A DNA stretch of 19,052 nt, from NCBI GenBank assembly GCA_934718145.1, contig CAKUZC010000010.1, forward strand, positions 1-19,052. Direction: 5' to 3'. Positions 1 to 7,674 of the stretch are shown here, one piece after another. The position numbers and the translations under genes were made by a program. Numbering within the stretch: the first letter of the stretch is position 1; the number at the start of each line of letters is the position of its first letter. The notes under the pieces were generated by a model that did not search any database, was not told where the DNA came from, and saw only the letters and a list, made by a program, of their open reading frames with translations. The DNA comes from an uncultured Eubacteriales bacterium. GTDB taxonomy: Bacteria; Bacillota; Clostridia; Oscillospirales; Acutalibacteraceae.

Positions 1-1133
1 GGGATAGTGTTTGTGACAACGGCAATATTCAGTATAACTTGCAAACCGACTTGAGCCGTTAGTCCTATTCCTAAAAGAGAACCGAATTTATCTTTTGCCT
101 TCATTGCAATGATCATACCTCTCCAGATTAGCAAAGCAAAAAGTAAAAGTATTATTACTGCTCCAATAAATCCCAATTCTTCACAAACTACCGAAAAAAT
201 AAAATCATTTTGAGGTTCTGGAATGTACAGATATTTTTGTCTGGAATTTCCCAATCCCAAACCCCATAGTCCTCCCGAACCTATAGCATACAATCCTTGA
301 CGGGTTTGCCATGTGTCTACTCCTGCTCCGGGTGAAAATGGATCAAGCCATCCTGAAATTCTGTTGTTTGCGTACGTCAATTTATCAGTAAACACAACAA
401 GATAAATAAGTGCAGATGCAATCGCTCCTAAAACCATCCCGAACCATTTGAGCTTTACTCCACCGATAAATAACATTCCCGCAGCTAAAAGTACAACTAT
501 TACTGTACAAGAAATATGTGGTTCCAGAGCTAACAAAACAACTGTAGGGGCTAAAATTATAATATAGGGAAGTATACCGTATTTAAAAGTTCCCATGCGG
601 TTAAAGTTTAGATTTATAAAGTGTGCAAAAGAAACCACTATAGCAAATTTTGTTATTTCCGATGCTTGAAAACTGAATGACCCTAACTGTACCCATCTGT
701 GAACTCCATTAATGGGGGGCATTACCAGAACTATCACAAGCAAAAAGAATGAAATTCCCAATATAGGAACTGCCCATTTATGAAAAATATTGTAGTCGAT
801 GTAAGAGATCGAAAACATTGCAATAACTCCGACAACTGCAAATATAAGTTGGTTTTTTATAAAATAAAAACTGTCTCCTTTGTGCAAATAATATGCGTTC
901 GGATAGCTTGCAGAAAACATCATAACGAGTCCTATTACTACTATAGTAAGGACCAGAAATAAAAAGGGAAGGTCAGTTCCCGATTTCAGAGAGACCATTT
1001 TGATTTTTGACAAAAGCTTGCTTTTAGTTTTTTTTGATTTTTTCTTTTTTAATTTTTCGTCTTGTTGTTCATTTTTTCTTTCGTAGTTTTCTGTGGAACG
1101 GGAATACCCAGAGCGTATTCTTCTGGCTCGCAT
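1..1133 (-). CDS. ftsW: FtsW/SpoVE-family peptidoglycan glycosyltransferase, 3' part cut by the window edge
   Basis: SEDS-family polytopic membrane protein that polymerises lipid II into glycan strands with a partner class B PBP at the septum. The ATG at 1133 is preceded by a strong GGAAGGAG-type site; 377 codons are visible before the edge. The first ~50 residues are very Lys/Arg-rich, then the first membrane segment (about 55-75) ends in FSASYPNAYY. Seen further on are NGVHRWVQ (142-149), an ASEITKFA motif (157-164), LALEPH (201-206) and the family signature GLGLGNSRQKYLYIPEPQND (residues 291-310), with the conserved Asp at 310, followed by FIFSVVCEELGFIG. The visible end, QVILNIAVVTNTI, is the stretch that precedes the final LPFFSYGG-type motif in relatives, so roughly 40-60 residues are missing. 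It starts 28 bases after mraY, so probably the same transcript. FtsW or SpoVE cannot be separated from sequence alone; RodA is less likely given the dcw context. Confidence 0.95.
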   Translation of the reverse strand, partial: MRARRIRSGYSRSTENYERKNEQQDEKLKKKKSKKTKSKLLSKIKMVSLKSGTDLPFLFLVLTIVVIGLVMMFSASYPNAYYLHKGDSFYFIKNQLIFAVVGVIAMFSISYIDYNIFHKWAVPILGISFFLLVIVLVMPPINGVHRWVQLGSFSFQASEITKFAIVVSFAHFINLNFNRMGTFKYGILPYIIILAPTVVLLALEPHISCTVIVVLLAAGMLFIGGVKLKWFGMVLGAIASALIYLVVFTDKLTYANNRISGWLDPFSPGAGVDTWQTRQGLYAIGSGGLWGLGLGNSRQKYLYIPEPQNDFIFSVVCEELGFIGAVIILLLFALLIWRGMIIAMKAKDKFGSLLGIGLTAQVGLQVILNIAVVTNTI

Positions 1134-1161
1134 TAAAGCCTCTCCTTCCTTTATGAATTCT

Positions 1162-2205
1162 CTACATTCCGTATATAACTGTAAGAGTAGATATTATTCC
1201 CAATATTATCGTTGCAATACTGAATACCGCACATATTTTTGTTTCGCTCCACCCGCACATTTCAAAATGGTGGTGAATTGGACTCATTTTGAATAGACGT
1301 TTTCCATGAGTTGCCTTGAAATAAAGGACTTGTATAATTACAGAAAACATTTCAGCAATGTAAACAAAAGCAAGTATTATCATAGGAATTTGCAATCCCA
1401 TTCCTAAACCTAGGGCGCATACCATTCCTCCTAAAAATAAAGAACCTGTATCTCCCATAAAAACTTTTGCCGGATGGAAGTTCCAAAATAAGAATCCAAG
1501 ACATCCTCCTGCCAAAGCTGCAGCTTCAAGACTTATTCCAAACATACCGGAAATATTTGCCATTATCATGTAGAATACAGCTATAAAAAAGGCTACAGAA
1601 GCGCTTAGTCCATCAATTCCGTCTGTAAGATTTGCAGAGTTTACTATTCCGACAACAATAACGGCCATAATAATCCAGTAAAATATTCCAAGCTCTATAC
1701 TACCGAAAAAAGGAATATTAACTGTTGTGAGAGAAGCTCCTCCATACATGTTGTTGATTATGTGAAGAGCAAGGAAATAACATCCCACTATAGCAAACTG
1801 GAGAACTAATTTTTGCTTGGGAGTAAGGCCGGCATTTTGTTTGTTTTTAATTTTAACCATGTCATCCATCATCCCTACAATACCGTAAGAAACAGCCATA
1901 CCTAATCCTGCAAATATTTTTGTCATCATTAAAGAAGTTTCGAAAATTTGTATTCCGTAACACGAAGAAATAAAGTAGTACATCCATATTCCAATCGCAG
2001 TTGCAATTACTGTACCGACAATAAACATTATACCGCCCATTGTTGGAGTTCCTTGCTTGTTTTTATGCCAAGAAGGACCTATTTCGAGTATTGTTTGACC
2101 ATATTTTAATTTGTGAAGAAACGGTATTAAAAATTTACCCAGTATGAGTGTGACGAAAAAAGAAATTAATATTGTTGAAATTGCCGATATTCCATAAGTA
2201 TTCAC
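1162..2205 (-). CDS. mraY: Phospho-N-acetylmuramoyl-pentapeptide-transferase MraY
   Basis: Integral membrane enzyme that transfers phospho-MurNAc-pentapeptide from UDP to undecaprenyl phosphate, making lipid I on the cytoplasmic face. The 347-residue length is normal. Diagnostic motifs are visible: the Asp pair DD (114-115) followed by KIKNKQNAGLTPKQK, NLTDGIDGL (192-200), the MGDTGSLFLGG loop (250-260) and the His motif HHHFEMCGW (311-319). About ten hydrophobic segments alternate with these loops. The start is GTG (2205-2203), supported by a GGAGGT site at 2215-2220. It lies 55 bases after the PBP gene and 28 bases before ftsW. Relatives usually have murF upstream and murD between mraY and ftsW; neither is present here. 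Confidence 0.97.
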   Translation of the reverse strand: MNTYGISAISTILISFFVTLILGKFLIPFLHKLKYGQTILEIGPSWHKNKQGTPTMGGIMFIVGTVIATAIGIWMYYFISSCYGIQIFETSLMMTKIFAGLGMAVSYGIVGMMDDMVKIKNKQNAGLTPKQKLVLQFAIVGCYFLALHIINNMYGGASLTTVNIPFFGSIELGIFYWIIMAVIVVGIVNSANLTDGIDGLSASVAFFIAVFYMIMANISGMFGISLEAAALAGGCLGFLFWNFHPAKVFMGDTGSLFLGGMVCALGLGMGLQIPMIILAFVYIAEMFSVIIQVLYFKATHGKRLFKMSPIHHHFEMCGWSETKICAVFSIATIILGIISTLTVIYGM

Positions 2206-2260
2206 TGGTTAATTACCTCCACTTTGTTTTATGTCCCTGATTTATGTTTTAATCTTTATA

Positions 2261-4495
2261 TTAAGCAGCTGTTTTTTCTTGATGAATAAATCCTACGGTT
2301 ATTAATGTTCCGGGAGGAACTTCTGTACCTTCAGGTATACTTTGCGTTGCTGCAACTACTGAAGAATCTGTAAGATTTGTCCCGGAAAGTTTGATGTTGA
2401 GATTTGCCGAAATGACTGCTTTGTTCACTTCAAACACTGAAAGGCCTATCAATTTTGGAACCTTTACCGTTGAGGATTTGCTCTCTTTATCAGTGTAAAG
2501 AACTATTGTACCGTCTTTTGGTATTTGTGCTGATGATTCCGGAAGTTGTGATATTACTGTTTCGCCATTTCCAATAACTATAGGTTTAAGTGACTCACTT
2601 ATCGCAGCGGATTTTGCATCATTTACTGATTTACCGACAAGATCCGGTGCTTTAAAATCTAGAGTTTTTAATTCTTCTTCGGTATAAATTTTTTCAATTC
2701 CCATGTAAGGCAGTATATCTTGCATAGCTTTTGCAAATACCGGTGCTGCGACTGCATTTCCGTAATAATATTCTCCTTTGGGAGTGTCAAAAAATACTAG
2801 CATTGCTATTTTTGGATCGTCTGCCGGAGCAAATCCGCAGAAAGAGGAAATGTAATCCTTTTGACCAGGTGTACTGAGTCCTATTTTTTCTGAAGTTCCT
2901 GTTTTTCCCGCTACACGATATCCCGGAACGTATGCATTTTTTGCTGCTCCGCTTACGGCATTTTCATGTAACATAGCTGTAACTCTTTTTGCTGTTTTTT
3001 CAGAGATTACTTTTCTTTTTACTACAGGTTCTATAGTTTTGACTATATTTCCATCACTGTCTAGTATTTCTTTTACCATATGAGGTTGAACAACATTTCC
3101 TCCATTGGCAATAGCTGCTGCAGCTGTAATCATTTGGATCGGAGTTATTCCGAAATTTTGTCCCATTGATGCAACAGCTAAGTCGGTAAGACTCATACTT
3201 CCATCAGCGTTAAAAAATATGTCTTCAGATTCTCCGGGTAAGTCTATGTTAGTTTTGCTGTGGAATCCAAAAGCTTTGTAAAAATTGAAAAAATGTTCCA
3301 CACCTATCCTTTGGCCAATCGTAATGAAAGCTGGGTTGCATGAATGACACAATGCTTCGACTAAATTTTGAGTTCCGTGGCCACTACGTTTGTGGCATCT
3401 TATTGTTTGTCCTCCTTCACATGCTTTTATGGAACCGTTGCAGTTAAAGGTAGACTGTTCATTTATTACGTCAAGTTCAAGTCCCATTGATGCTGTTACC
3501 ATTTTAAATACAGAGCCCGGATAATAAGTATCACTTACTGCTTTGTTACGCCATTGTTTGCTCAGTGCTTCGCTTTTTGCTTTGGATTTTTCTTCTTCCG
3601 GTAAAGCATCTATACGAGCTTGTTCTTCCGGATCAGCTATTTTAAATGGTTCATTGGGATCAAAGTCACCTTTAACGGCCATTCCGAGGATTTCTCCTGT
3701 TTTAACGTCCATAGCTATTGCAGCAGCTCTGTTTTTTACTTTATTATTTACTACTCCCTCTTCAAGATTTTTTTCCATAAAATGTTGAATGGTTTCATCT
3801 ATACAAAGTTTCAGACTTTGGCCCGGCTTTGGAGCTATCATTTGTTCATAGTCGAATGGCATTTCAGTACCTATCGCATTTTTGGCAGTTAAGATTCTTC
3901 CCGGTTCACCCTTTAAAGTTTTGTCGTAATAAGCTTCTATTCCTGCAAGGCCTTGGCTGTCTGCTCCGGTAAATCCTATAACCGGCGCAGCAAAGCTTCC
4001 GCAAGGATAATATCTTTTATAGTCTTCGATTAACCTTATTCCGCTTGCAATTTTATTTTTTGTCTTGAACTCTATTATTTTATCTTTTATATCGCTGTCC
4101 ACTTTCTTTTTTATTATAGTGTAACAAGATCTCTTTTTTGCAAGTTCTAGGAGTTTATCTTTATCTATTCCCAAAATTTCATGCATTCCTTGACATATCA
4201 TTTCTTTTTTTTCATCAGTGTTTATGTACGCAGGCTCTAAAACTACTGTCCAAACTGTAGCACTTTGGGCGAGAGGTTTCATGTTTCTGTCGTATATAGT
4301 TCCCCTTTGAGCATTTATTTTAGTGTCAGCCATTTGCTGACTTGAGGCCATTTGTTGAAGATATTCTCCTTGAACCAATTGAAGATTTATTAGCCGAAAT
4401 ATTAGAACGGCAAAGCAAAAAAATACTAAAAATCCCAGTACAACCAGTGATCTTCGCCACATTCGGACAGTAGTTCCTCTTGCCAAAAATTTCAC
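2261..4495 (-). CDS. PASTA-domain class B penicillin-binding protein (SpoVD/PBP2x-like transpeptidase)
   Basis: Septal or spore-cortex peptidoglycan transpeptidase, anchored in the membrane with its catalytic part outside. Domains in order: short basic cytoplasmic N-terminus, one membrane segment (about 17-38), the dimerisation-domain motif QRGTIYDR (63-70), then the transpeptidase domain with the catalytic serine in SVFK (328-331), SCN (385-387) and KTGT (531-534), then two PASTA repeats (about 614-669 and 676-737). The 744 residues and two PASTA units resemble pneumococcal PBP2x or an enlarged SpoVD. The start is uncertain. The GTG at 4495 lies only one base after the GGAG site (4497-4500), too close to use it, while the in-frame TTG at 4486 lies ten bases away and is the better-spaced start (741 residues). 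An ATG at 4462 would also be in frame. First gene of the leftward wall operon and the likely enzymatic partner of the FtsW encoded two genes downstream. I assign no symbol because SpoVD, PBP2B and PBP2x are not separable here. Confidence 0.95.
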   Translation of the reverse strand: MKFLARGTTVRMWRRSLVVLGFLVFFCFAVLIFRLINLQLVQGEYLQQMASSQQMADTKINAQRGTIYDRNMKPLAQSATVWTVVLEPAYINTDEKKEMICQGMHEILGIDKDKLLELAKKRSCYTIIKKKVDSDIKDKIIEFKTKNKIASGIRLIEDYKRYYPCGSFAAPVIGFTGADSQGLAGIEAYYDKTLKGEPGRILTAKNAIGTEMPFDYEQMIAPKPGQSLKLCIDETIQHFMEKNLEEGVVNNKVKNRAAAIAMDVKTGEILGMAVKGDFDPNEPFKIADPEEQARIDALPEEEKSKAKSEALSKQWRNKAVSDTYYPGSVFKMVTASMGLELDVINEQSTFNCNGSIKACEGGQTIRCHKRSGHGTQNLVEALCHSCNPAFITIGQRIGVEHFFNFYKAFGFHSKTNIDLPGESEDIFFNADGSMSLTDLAVASMGQNFGITPIQMITAAAAIANGGNVVQPHMVKEILDSDGNIVKTIEPVVKRKVISEKTAKRVTAMLHENAVSGAAKNAYVPGYRVAGKTGTSEKIGLSTPGQKDYISSFCGFAPADDPKIAMLVFFDTPKGEYYYGNAVAAPVFAKAMQDILPYMGIEKIYTEEELKTLDFKAPDLVGKSVNDAKSAAISESLKPIVIGNGETVISQLPESSAQIPKDGTIVLYTDKESKSSTVKVPKLIGLSVFEVNKAVISANLNIKLSGTNLTDSSVVAATQSIPEGTEVPPGTLITVGFIHQEKTAA

Positions 4496-4545
4496 ACTCC
4501 ATATGTTAATTAAACTCTGTTTTTTTATAATACTAATTACTATTT

Positions 4546-4574
4546 ATTCTAATACTTATTTGTAGATTAAACAA
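4546..4574 (-). promoter_or_regulatory. Candidate promoter for the PBP-mraY-ftsW operon
   Basis: On the minus strand TTGTTT (4574-4569) and TAGAAT (4551-4546) are separated by 17 bases and lie about 50 bases ahead of the PBP start. The -35 box is weak. A TTGACA further upstream (4625-4620) has only a poorly spaced CAAAAT behind it. No mraZ, rsmH or ftsL gene lies in this gap, so the operon appears to begin with the PBP gene. Confidence 0.4.
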
Positions 4575-4659
4575 GTTATTACATCCATTTGTGTATTTTG
4601 GGTTTAAAAATTTAGTTGATGTCAATTTGATAAAATGATATAAAATATCGAAATAATAT

Positions 4660-4688
4660 TTGACATTTATTTATTAGATGTATAAAAT
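4660..4688 (+). promoter_or_regulatory. SigA-type promoter of the 551-residue unknown gene
   Basis: A perfect TTGACA (4660-4665) is followed after 17 bases by TAAAAT (4683-4688). Transcription would start near 4695, giving a leader of about 45 bases that ends in a run of six G (4728-4733) serving as the ribosome binding site. This is a strong housekeeping-type promoter. Confidence 0.75.
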
Positions 4689-4739
4689 ATAAATTGCGGT
4701 TGTAGCTGTTTTCTGCAAATTAATTTAGGGGGGATTACA

Positions 4740-6395
4740 TTGAGTCTTGGTAAAGATGAATTTTTTAGTCAACTTATTAAAATCGGAAAATATGTTTCTG
4801 TAAAACCTAAAAAAGTATTTGGACATACAATAACTAATCCGGGGACTGAACCGTTTTATAATTATATACGTAGTATTTATAAAGTGATATCTGATTTCGG
4901 GGAATTTGTTGAAGATCAAAAAATTAAGGATTATTACAATAAAGTGAGTTCTTCAGCTTTGAAAAATTTAGATAACGAGAGGAAAGTTTATAAGCAATGT
5001 AAGAAAAAAATCGATGGTGCTAAAGATAATTATTGTTCTAAATTGATTGAACATTGTACGTCTTTAGTAAAATTTATTGAAAATTTAAATTGCAACGAAA
5101 CGAATTATCTGATAAAAAGTCTGAATACGGTGCAAGAAGGCATTAGAGAAATTTCACCACGTAATGGAGTTAAAACAGAAGCCGCAGAAACCTCTGATTG
5201 CACAAATAATGGCCAAAGGGATAAACGACGTTTTTCTGGAAGTAGTGTCATTGAAATTACAGCTAATAATACATCAGAAGCATACGAGAAACTTAATGCG
5301 ATTCCGGAATATACAAAACAAAATGTAATAAAAATTGGCACTATAGTTTTGCCCATAAAAACCGCCTATATCTATGATTTTATCGTAAAAGCCTTAGAAA
5401 TAGTGCAACGTATTAAATTAATAAAAATTTCCAACGAAGATATATCAGGAACCATAGTTTCATCGGAAAAAGCAATAAGTAAAGCTTTAACACCATTTCA
5501 AACTGATTATACACTTGATGAGTTTAAAAAGAAAAGAATAGGATATATAGGTTGTAAAGTAAATGATGATTCGTCTGGAAATTTTAAATACAACTATGTT
5601 TTATACTTGTCTGATTTTCTTGAAAAACTTTCAACAGTATCAATTGCATTGGGATTGCCCAGTCAGTTCAATAATAGCGTGAAAAATTGTTTAGAAGATT
5701 GTGCAAGTTTTGCAATATTTAAAGACCGTGATGAAAGCATTACTTCTTTATTTTCAGATTACTTAAGTTACTGTGAAAGTTTGATGAGCATAGTTGATGG
5801 TATGTATGATTTGAGTATGGTTAAAAAGATTTTAAAAGAGGAAGAATTGGATAAAATTAATAGTTTAAGCGAGTTTATAAAGGATTTGGGTTATATGAAG
5901 GAAAAGTCAGAGTCATATCAGTATAATGAGGTTAAAGAAATTTTAAATGATAAGTATATATCATCGCAGGGATACTGTTTATTGCATACTCTTCCGGCAT
6001 ATGTCTTTACTAAATACGGATGTACTCAATTAGTTTTAATTAAAGATATACTGAGTTTTCTTAATAAAATTGTTGAGGATAAAGCTACGTTTAAAGATGT
6101 AAATGAATGTGAGCATATGTTAAAAGGATATTCTTCTCATCGAATTCTTGTATTGGACCCATCACTCAATAATAATTTGAAAAATGTTCAAAATCAAATT
6201 GCTTTGGTTAAAAAAAATCAAAACATGAATGAATTTAATAAAAACAGTGTAAGAAGTGCAGTAAATAGCTTTAATGAAGAAAATAAAAATTTAAAAGACG
6301 TAATCGATAAAATAGACAAACTTGAAAATAGCAAAGTGGGATTAAAGTTTCTCGTGGAAAATGTTACAAATAGAATGTTAAGTTTGAAATTTTAG
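4740..6395 (+). CDS. Uncharacterised 551-residue protein
   Basis: I do not recognise this protein. It begins at TTG (4740), six bases after a GGGGGG ribosome-binding run, and reads MSLGKDEFFSQLIKIGKY. No signal peptide, membrane segment, nucleotide-binding loop, zinc knuckle or other named motif is apparent. It is rich in Lys, Asn, Ser and Glu, looks mostly alpha-helical, and has about 12 scattered cysteines. A polar, low-complexity segment around residues 145-170 separates an N-terminal helical part from a larger C-terminal part. The last ~60 residues (DKIDKLENSKVGLKFLVENV) could form a coiled coil. The coding bases are more AT-rich than in the adjoining ribosomal genes. It has its own strong promoter and stops only 19 bases before the -35 box of rpsL, with no evident terminator, so read-through into the str operon is possible. 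It sits where rpoBC often precede rpsL. Possibly lineage-specific. Confidence 0.85.
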   Translation: MSLGKDEFFSQLIKIGKYVSVKPKKVFGHTITNPGTEPFYNYIRSIYKVISDFGEFVEDQKIKDYYNKVSSSALKNLDNERKVYKQCKKKIDGAKDNYCSKLIEHCTSLVKFIENLNCNETNYLIKSLNTVQEGIREISPRNGVKTEAAETSDCTNNGQRDKRRFSGSSVIEITANNTSEAYEKLNAIPEYTKQNVIKIGTIVLPIKTAYIYDFIVKALEIVQRIKLIKISNEDISGTIVSSEKAISKALTPFQTDYTLDEFKKKRIGYIGCKVNDDSSGNFKYNYVLYLSDFLEKLSTVSIALGLPSQFNNSVKNCLEDCASFAIFKDRDESITSLFSDYLSYCESLMSIVDGMYDLSMVKKILKEEELDKINSLSEFIKDLGYMKEKSESYQYNEVKEILNDKYISSQGYCLLHTLPAYVFTKYGCTQLVLIKDILSFLNKIVEDKATFKDVNECEHMLKGYSSHRILVLDPSLNNNLKNVQNQIALVKKNQNMNEFNKNSVRSAVNSFNEENKNLKDVIDKIDKLENSKVGLKFLVENVTNRMLSLKF

Positions 6396-6414
6396 ATAAA
6401 TGTCAGACTGTTTA

Positions 6415-6444
6415 TTGACAAAACGAATTGATATATGTTAAAAT
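6415..6444 (+). promoter_or_regulatory. Promoter of the str operon (rpsL)
   Basis: TTGACA (6415-6420) and TAAAAT (6439-6444) are 18 bases apart. The -10 box is preceded by TGT (6436-6438), an extended -10 element. Transcription would begin near 6451. The promoter lies immediately after the stop codon of the unknown gene, so the str operon does not depend on upstream rpoBC transcription here. Confidence 0.75.
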
Positions 6445-6447
6445 TAG

Positions 6448-6473
6448 TCGTTGCACGGTATAAAGTGCAGCGA
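6448..6473 (+). promoter_or_regulatory. Hairpin at the 5' end of the rpsL leader
   Basis: Bases 6448-6456 (TCGTTGCAC) pair with 6465-6473 (GTGCAGCGA) around an eight-base loop, nine pairs including one G-T. The predicted transcription start falls inside the left arm, so the RNA may carry a shortened 5'-terminal stem. No T-run follows, so it is not an intrinsic terminator. It could stabilise the mRNA, bind a ribosomal protein, or act as a DNA operator. Confidence 0.5.
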
Positions 6474-6498
6474 TTAACTGTATTTAAGGAGGTGTAGT

Positions 6499-6927
6499 AT
6501 GCCAACAATAAACCAATTGGTCCGAAAAGGAAGAAAAAGCCACGTCAGGAAGGCGAAAGCACCTGCTCTTTTAAAGGGATGGAACTCCAAAAAACGTGAA
6601 GCTATTGATCAAACTTCACCACAAAAAAGAGGAGTTTGTACGGCAGTTAAAACAGCAACTCCGAAAAAACCGAACTCAGCTTTGAGAAAAATCGCAAGGG
6701 TTCGTTTGTCTAACGGATTTGAAGTTACCTCGTACATTCCCGGAATTGGGCACAATCTTCAAGAGCATAGTGTCGTTCTTATACGCGGAGGACGTGTAAA
6801 GGACTTACCGGGTGTGCGTTATCACATCATAAGAGGTACACTTGACGCTCAGGGAGTTGCAAAACGTATGCAGGCTCGTTCCAAATACGGTGCAAAGCGT
6901 CCTAAAGCAAGTCCAAGCAAAAAATAA
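6499..6927 (+). CDS. rpsL: 30S ribosomal protein S12
   Basis: Decoding-centre protein of the small subunit. The 142-residue length and the insert [20 protein letters not shown] are of the Firmicutes type. Conserved stretches [11 protein letters not shown] (54-64) and [13 protein letters not shown] (97-109) contain the loops that face the A site; the Lys pair at 56-57 is the unmutated form, where changes give streptomycin resistance in other species. The C-terminus is a basic tail ending SPSKK. The start ATG follows a full AAGGAGGTG site (6486-6494). First gene of the str cluster rpsL-rpsG-fusA-tuf. Confidence 0.99.
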   Translation: MPTINQLVRKGRKSHVRKAKAPALLKGWNSKKREAIDQTSPQKRGVCTAVKTATPKKPNSALRKIARVRLSNGFEVTSYIPGIGHNLQEHSVVLIRGGRVKDLPGVRYHIIRGTLDAQGVAKRMQARSKYGAKRPKASPSKK

Positions 6928-6950
6928 GGCTTACAAAAAAGTTAATACAG

Positions 6951-6975
6951 CTTTGCATTTGATACAATGCAGAAG
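6951..6975 (+). promoter_or_regulatory. Intercistronic hairpin between rpsL and rpsG
   Basis: CTT-TGCATT (6951-6959) pairs with AATGCA-G-AAG (6966-6975), with one bulged G and a six-base loop. The rpsL-rpsG gap (6928-7074, 147 bases) is long for this operon. In E. coli protein S7 represses translation by binding the S12-S7 junction; whether this hairpin does the same is inference. A weak internal promoter (TTGATA 6959-6964, TATATA 6982-6987) overlaps it. Confidence 0.35.
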
Positions 6976-7074
6976 CGTTCTTATATATTTTATTTGGCGC
7001 GTCTGTATTGGCCAACGGAAGCTAAATTACTTTCGAGTACCTATGATATCATTTATGTGAAGGAGGGAAGACAC

Positions 7075-7545
7075 ATGCCAAGAAGAGGCGCAGTTCCAAA
7101 ACGTGATGTTTTGCCAGATCCTCTGTATAATTCCAAACTCGTAACTCGTCTTATCAACAACATTATGATAGACGGTAAAAGAGGAGTAGCGCAGAAGATA
7201 GTATACAAAGCTTTTGAAATAGTTAATACAAAAACAGGAAGAGAACCTTTGGAAGTTTTTGAAGAAACTATGGAAAACATAATGCCAAGTCTTGAAGTTA
7301 AAGCAAGAAGAGTCGGAGGAGCTACTTATCAAGTCCCTGTAGAAGTTAGGGCAGATAGAAGACAAACTCTGGGACTCAGATGGCTTACCAATTATTCCAG
7401 ACTTCGTTCTGAGAAGACAATGGTTGAAAGACTTGCAGGTGAAATATTAGATGCAATCAACGGTTCGGGAGCAGCAGTTAAAAAACGTGAAGATACTCAC
7501 AAAATGGCTGAAGCTAACAAAGCGTTTGCTCACTATCGTTGGTAA
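7075..7545 (+). CDS. rpsG: 30S ribosomal protein S7
   Basis: Primary 16S-binding protein of the 30S head, near the exit site. 156 residues, the normal length, beginning [20 protein letters not shown]. Conserved segments [31 protein letters not shown] and [10 protein letters not shown] are intact, and the end AFAHYRW matches the family. The ATG at 7075 follows an AGGAGGG site (7061-7067). The frame stays open upstream to 6967, but that extension matches no S7 and overlaps the intergenic hairpin, so it is excluded. Confidence 0.99.
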   Translation: MPRRGAVPKRDVLPDPLYNSKLVTRLINNIMIDGKRGVAQKIVYKAFEIVNTKTGREPLEVFEETMENIMPSLEVKARRVGGATYQVPVEVRADRRQTLGLRWLTNYSRLRSEKTMVERLAGEILDAINGSGAAVKKREDTHKMAEANKAFAHYRW

Positions 7546-7674
7546 TTTTTTGAATTTAGGTTTAAAATTTGGCGTATAAAACTGTGGGTGATAGTTAATT
7601 TTAAAGTATGACGCTATTGCCCGATATTGTTTATTTGTTATTGTTAAAATTAATAAAATGAAAAGGAGGATATT

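Noticed and set aside
780..1296. Short plus-strand open frames over ftsW and mraY
   Set aside because: They overlap the minus-strand membrane-protein genes, which carry clear family motifs, and have no start signals.
3543..3892. Open frames on the plus strand within the PBP gene
   Set aside because: They lie inside a well-supported gene on the other strand, have no ribosome binding site and no recognisable protein content.
4620..4625. TTGACA on the minus strand as the PBP operon promoter
   Set aside because: No acceptable -10 box at 16-18 bases; the nearest, CAAAAT, is at 19.
6967..7074. N-terminal extension of S7
   Set aside because: No S7 has it; the consensus ribosome binding site directly precedes the ATG at 7075.
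7546..7674. Internal promoter before fusA
   Set aside because: TTGAAT (7550-7555) and TATAAA (7575-7580) are 19 bases apart and weak; not enough to call. Nothing else stands out in this gap.
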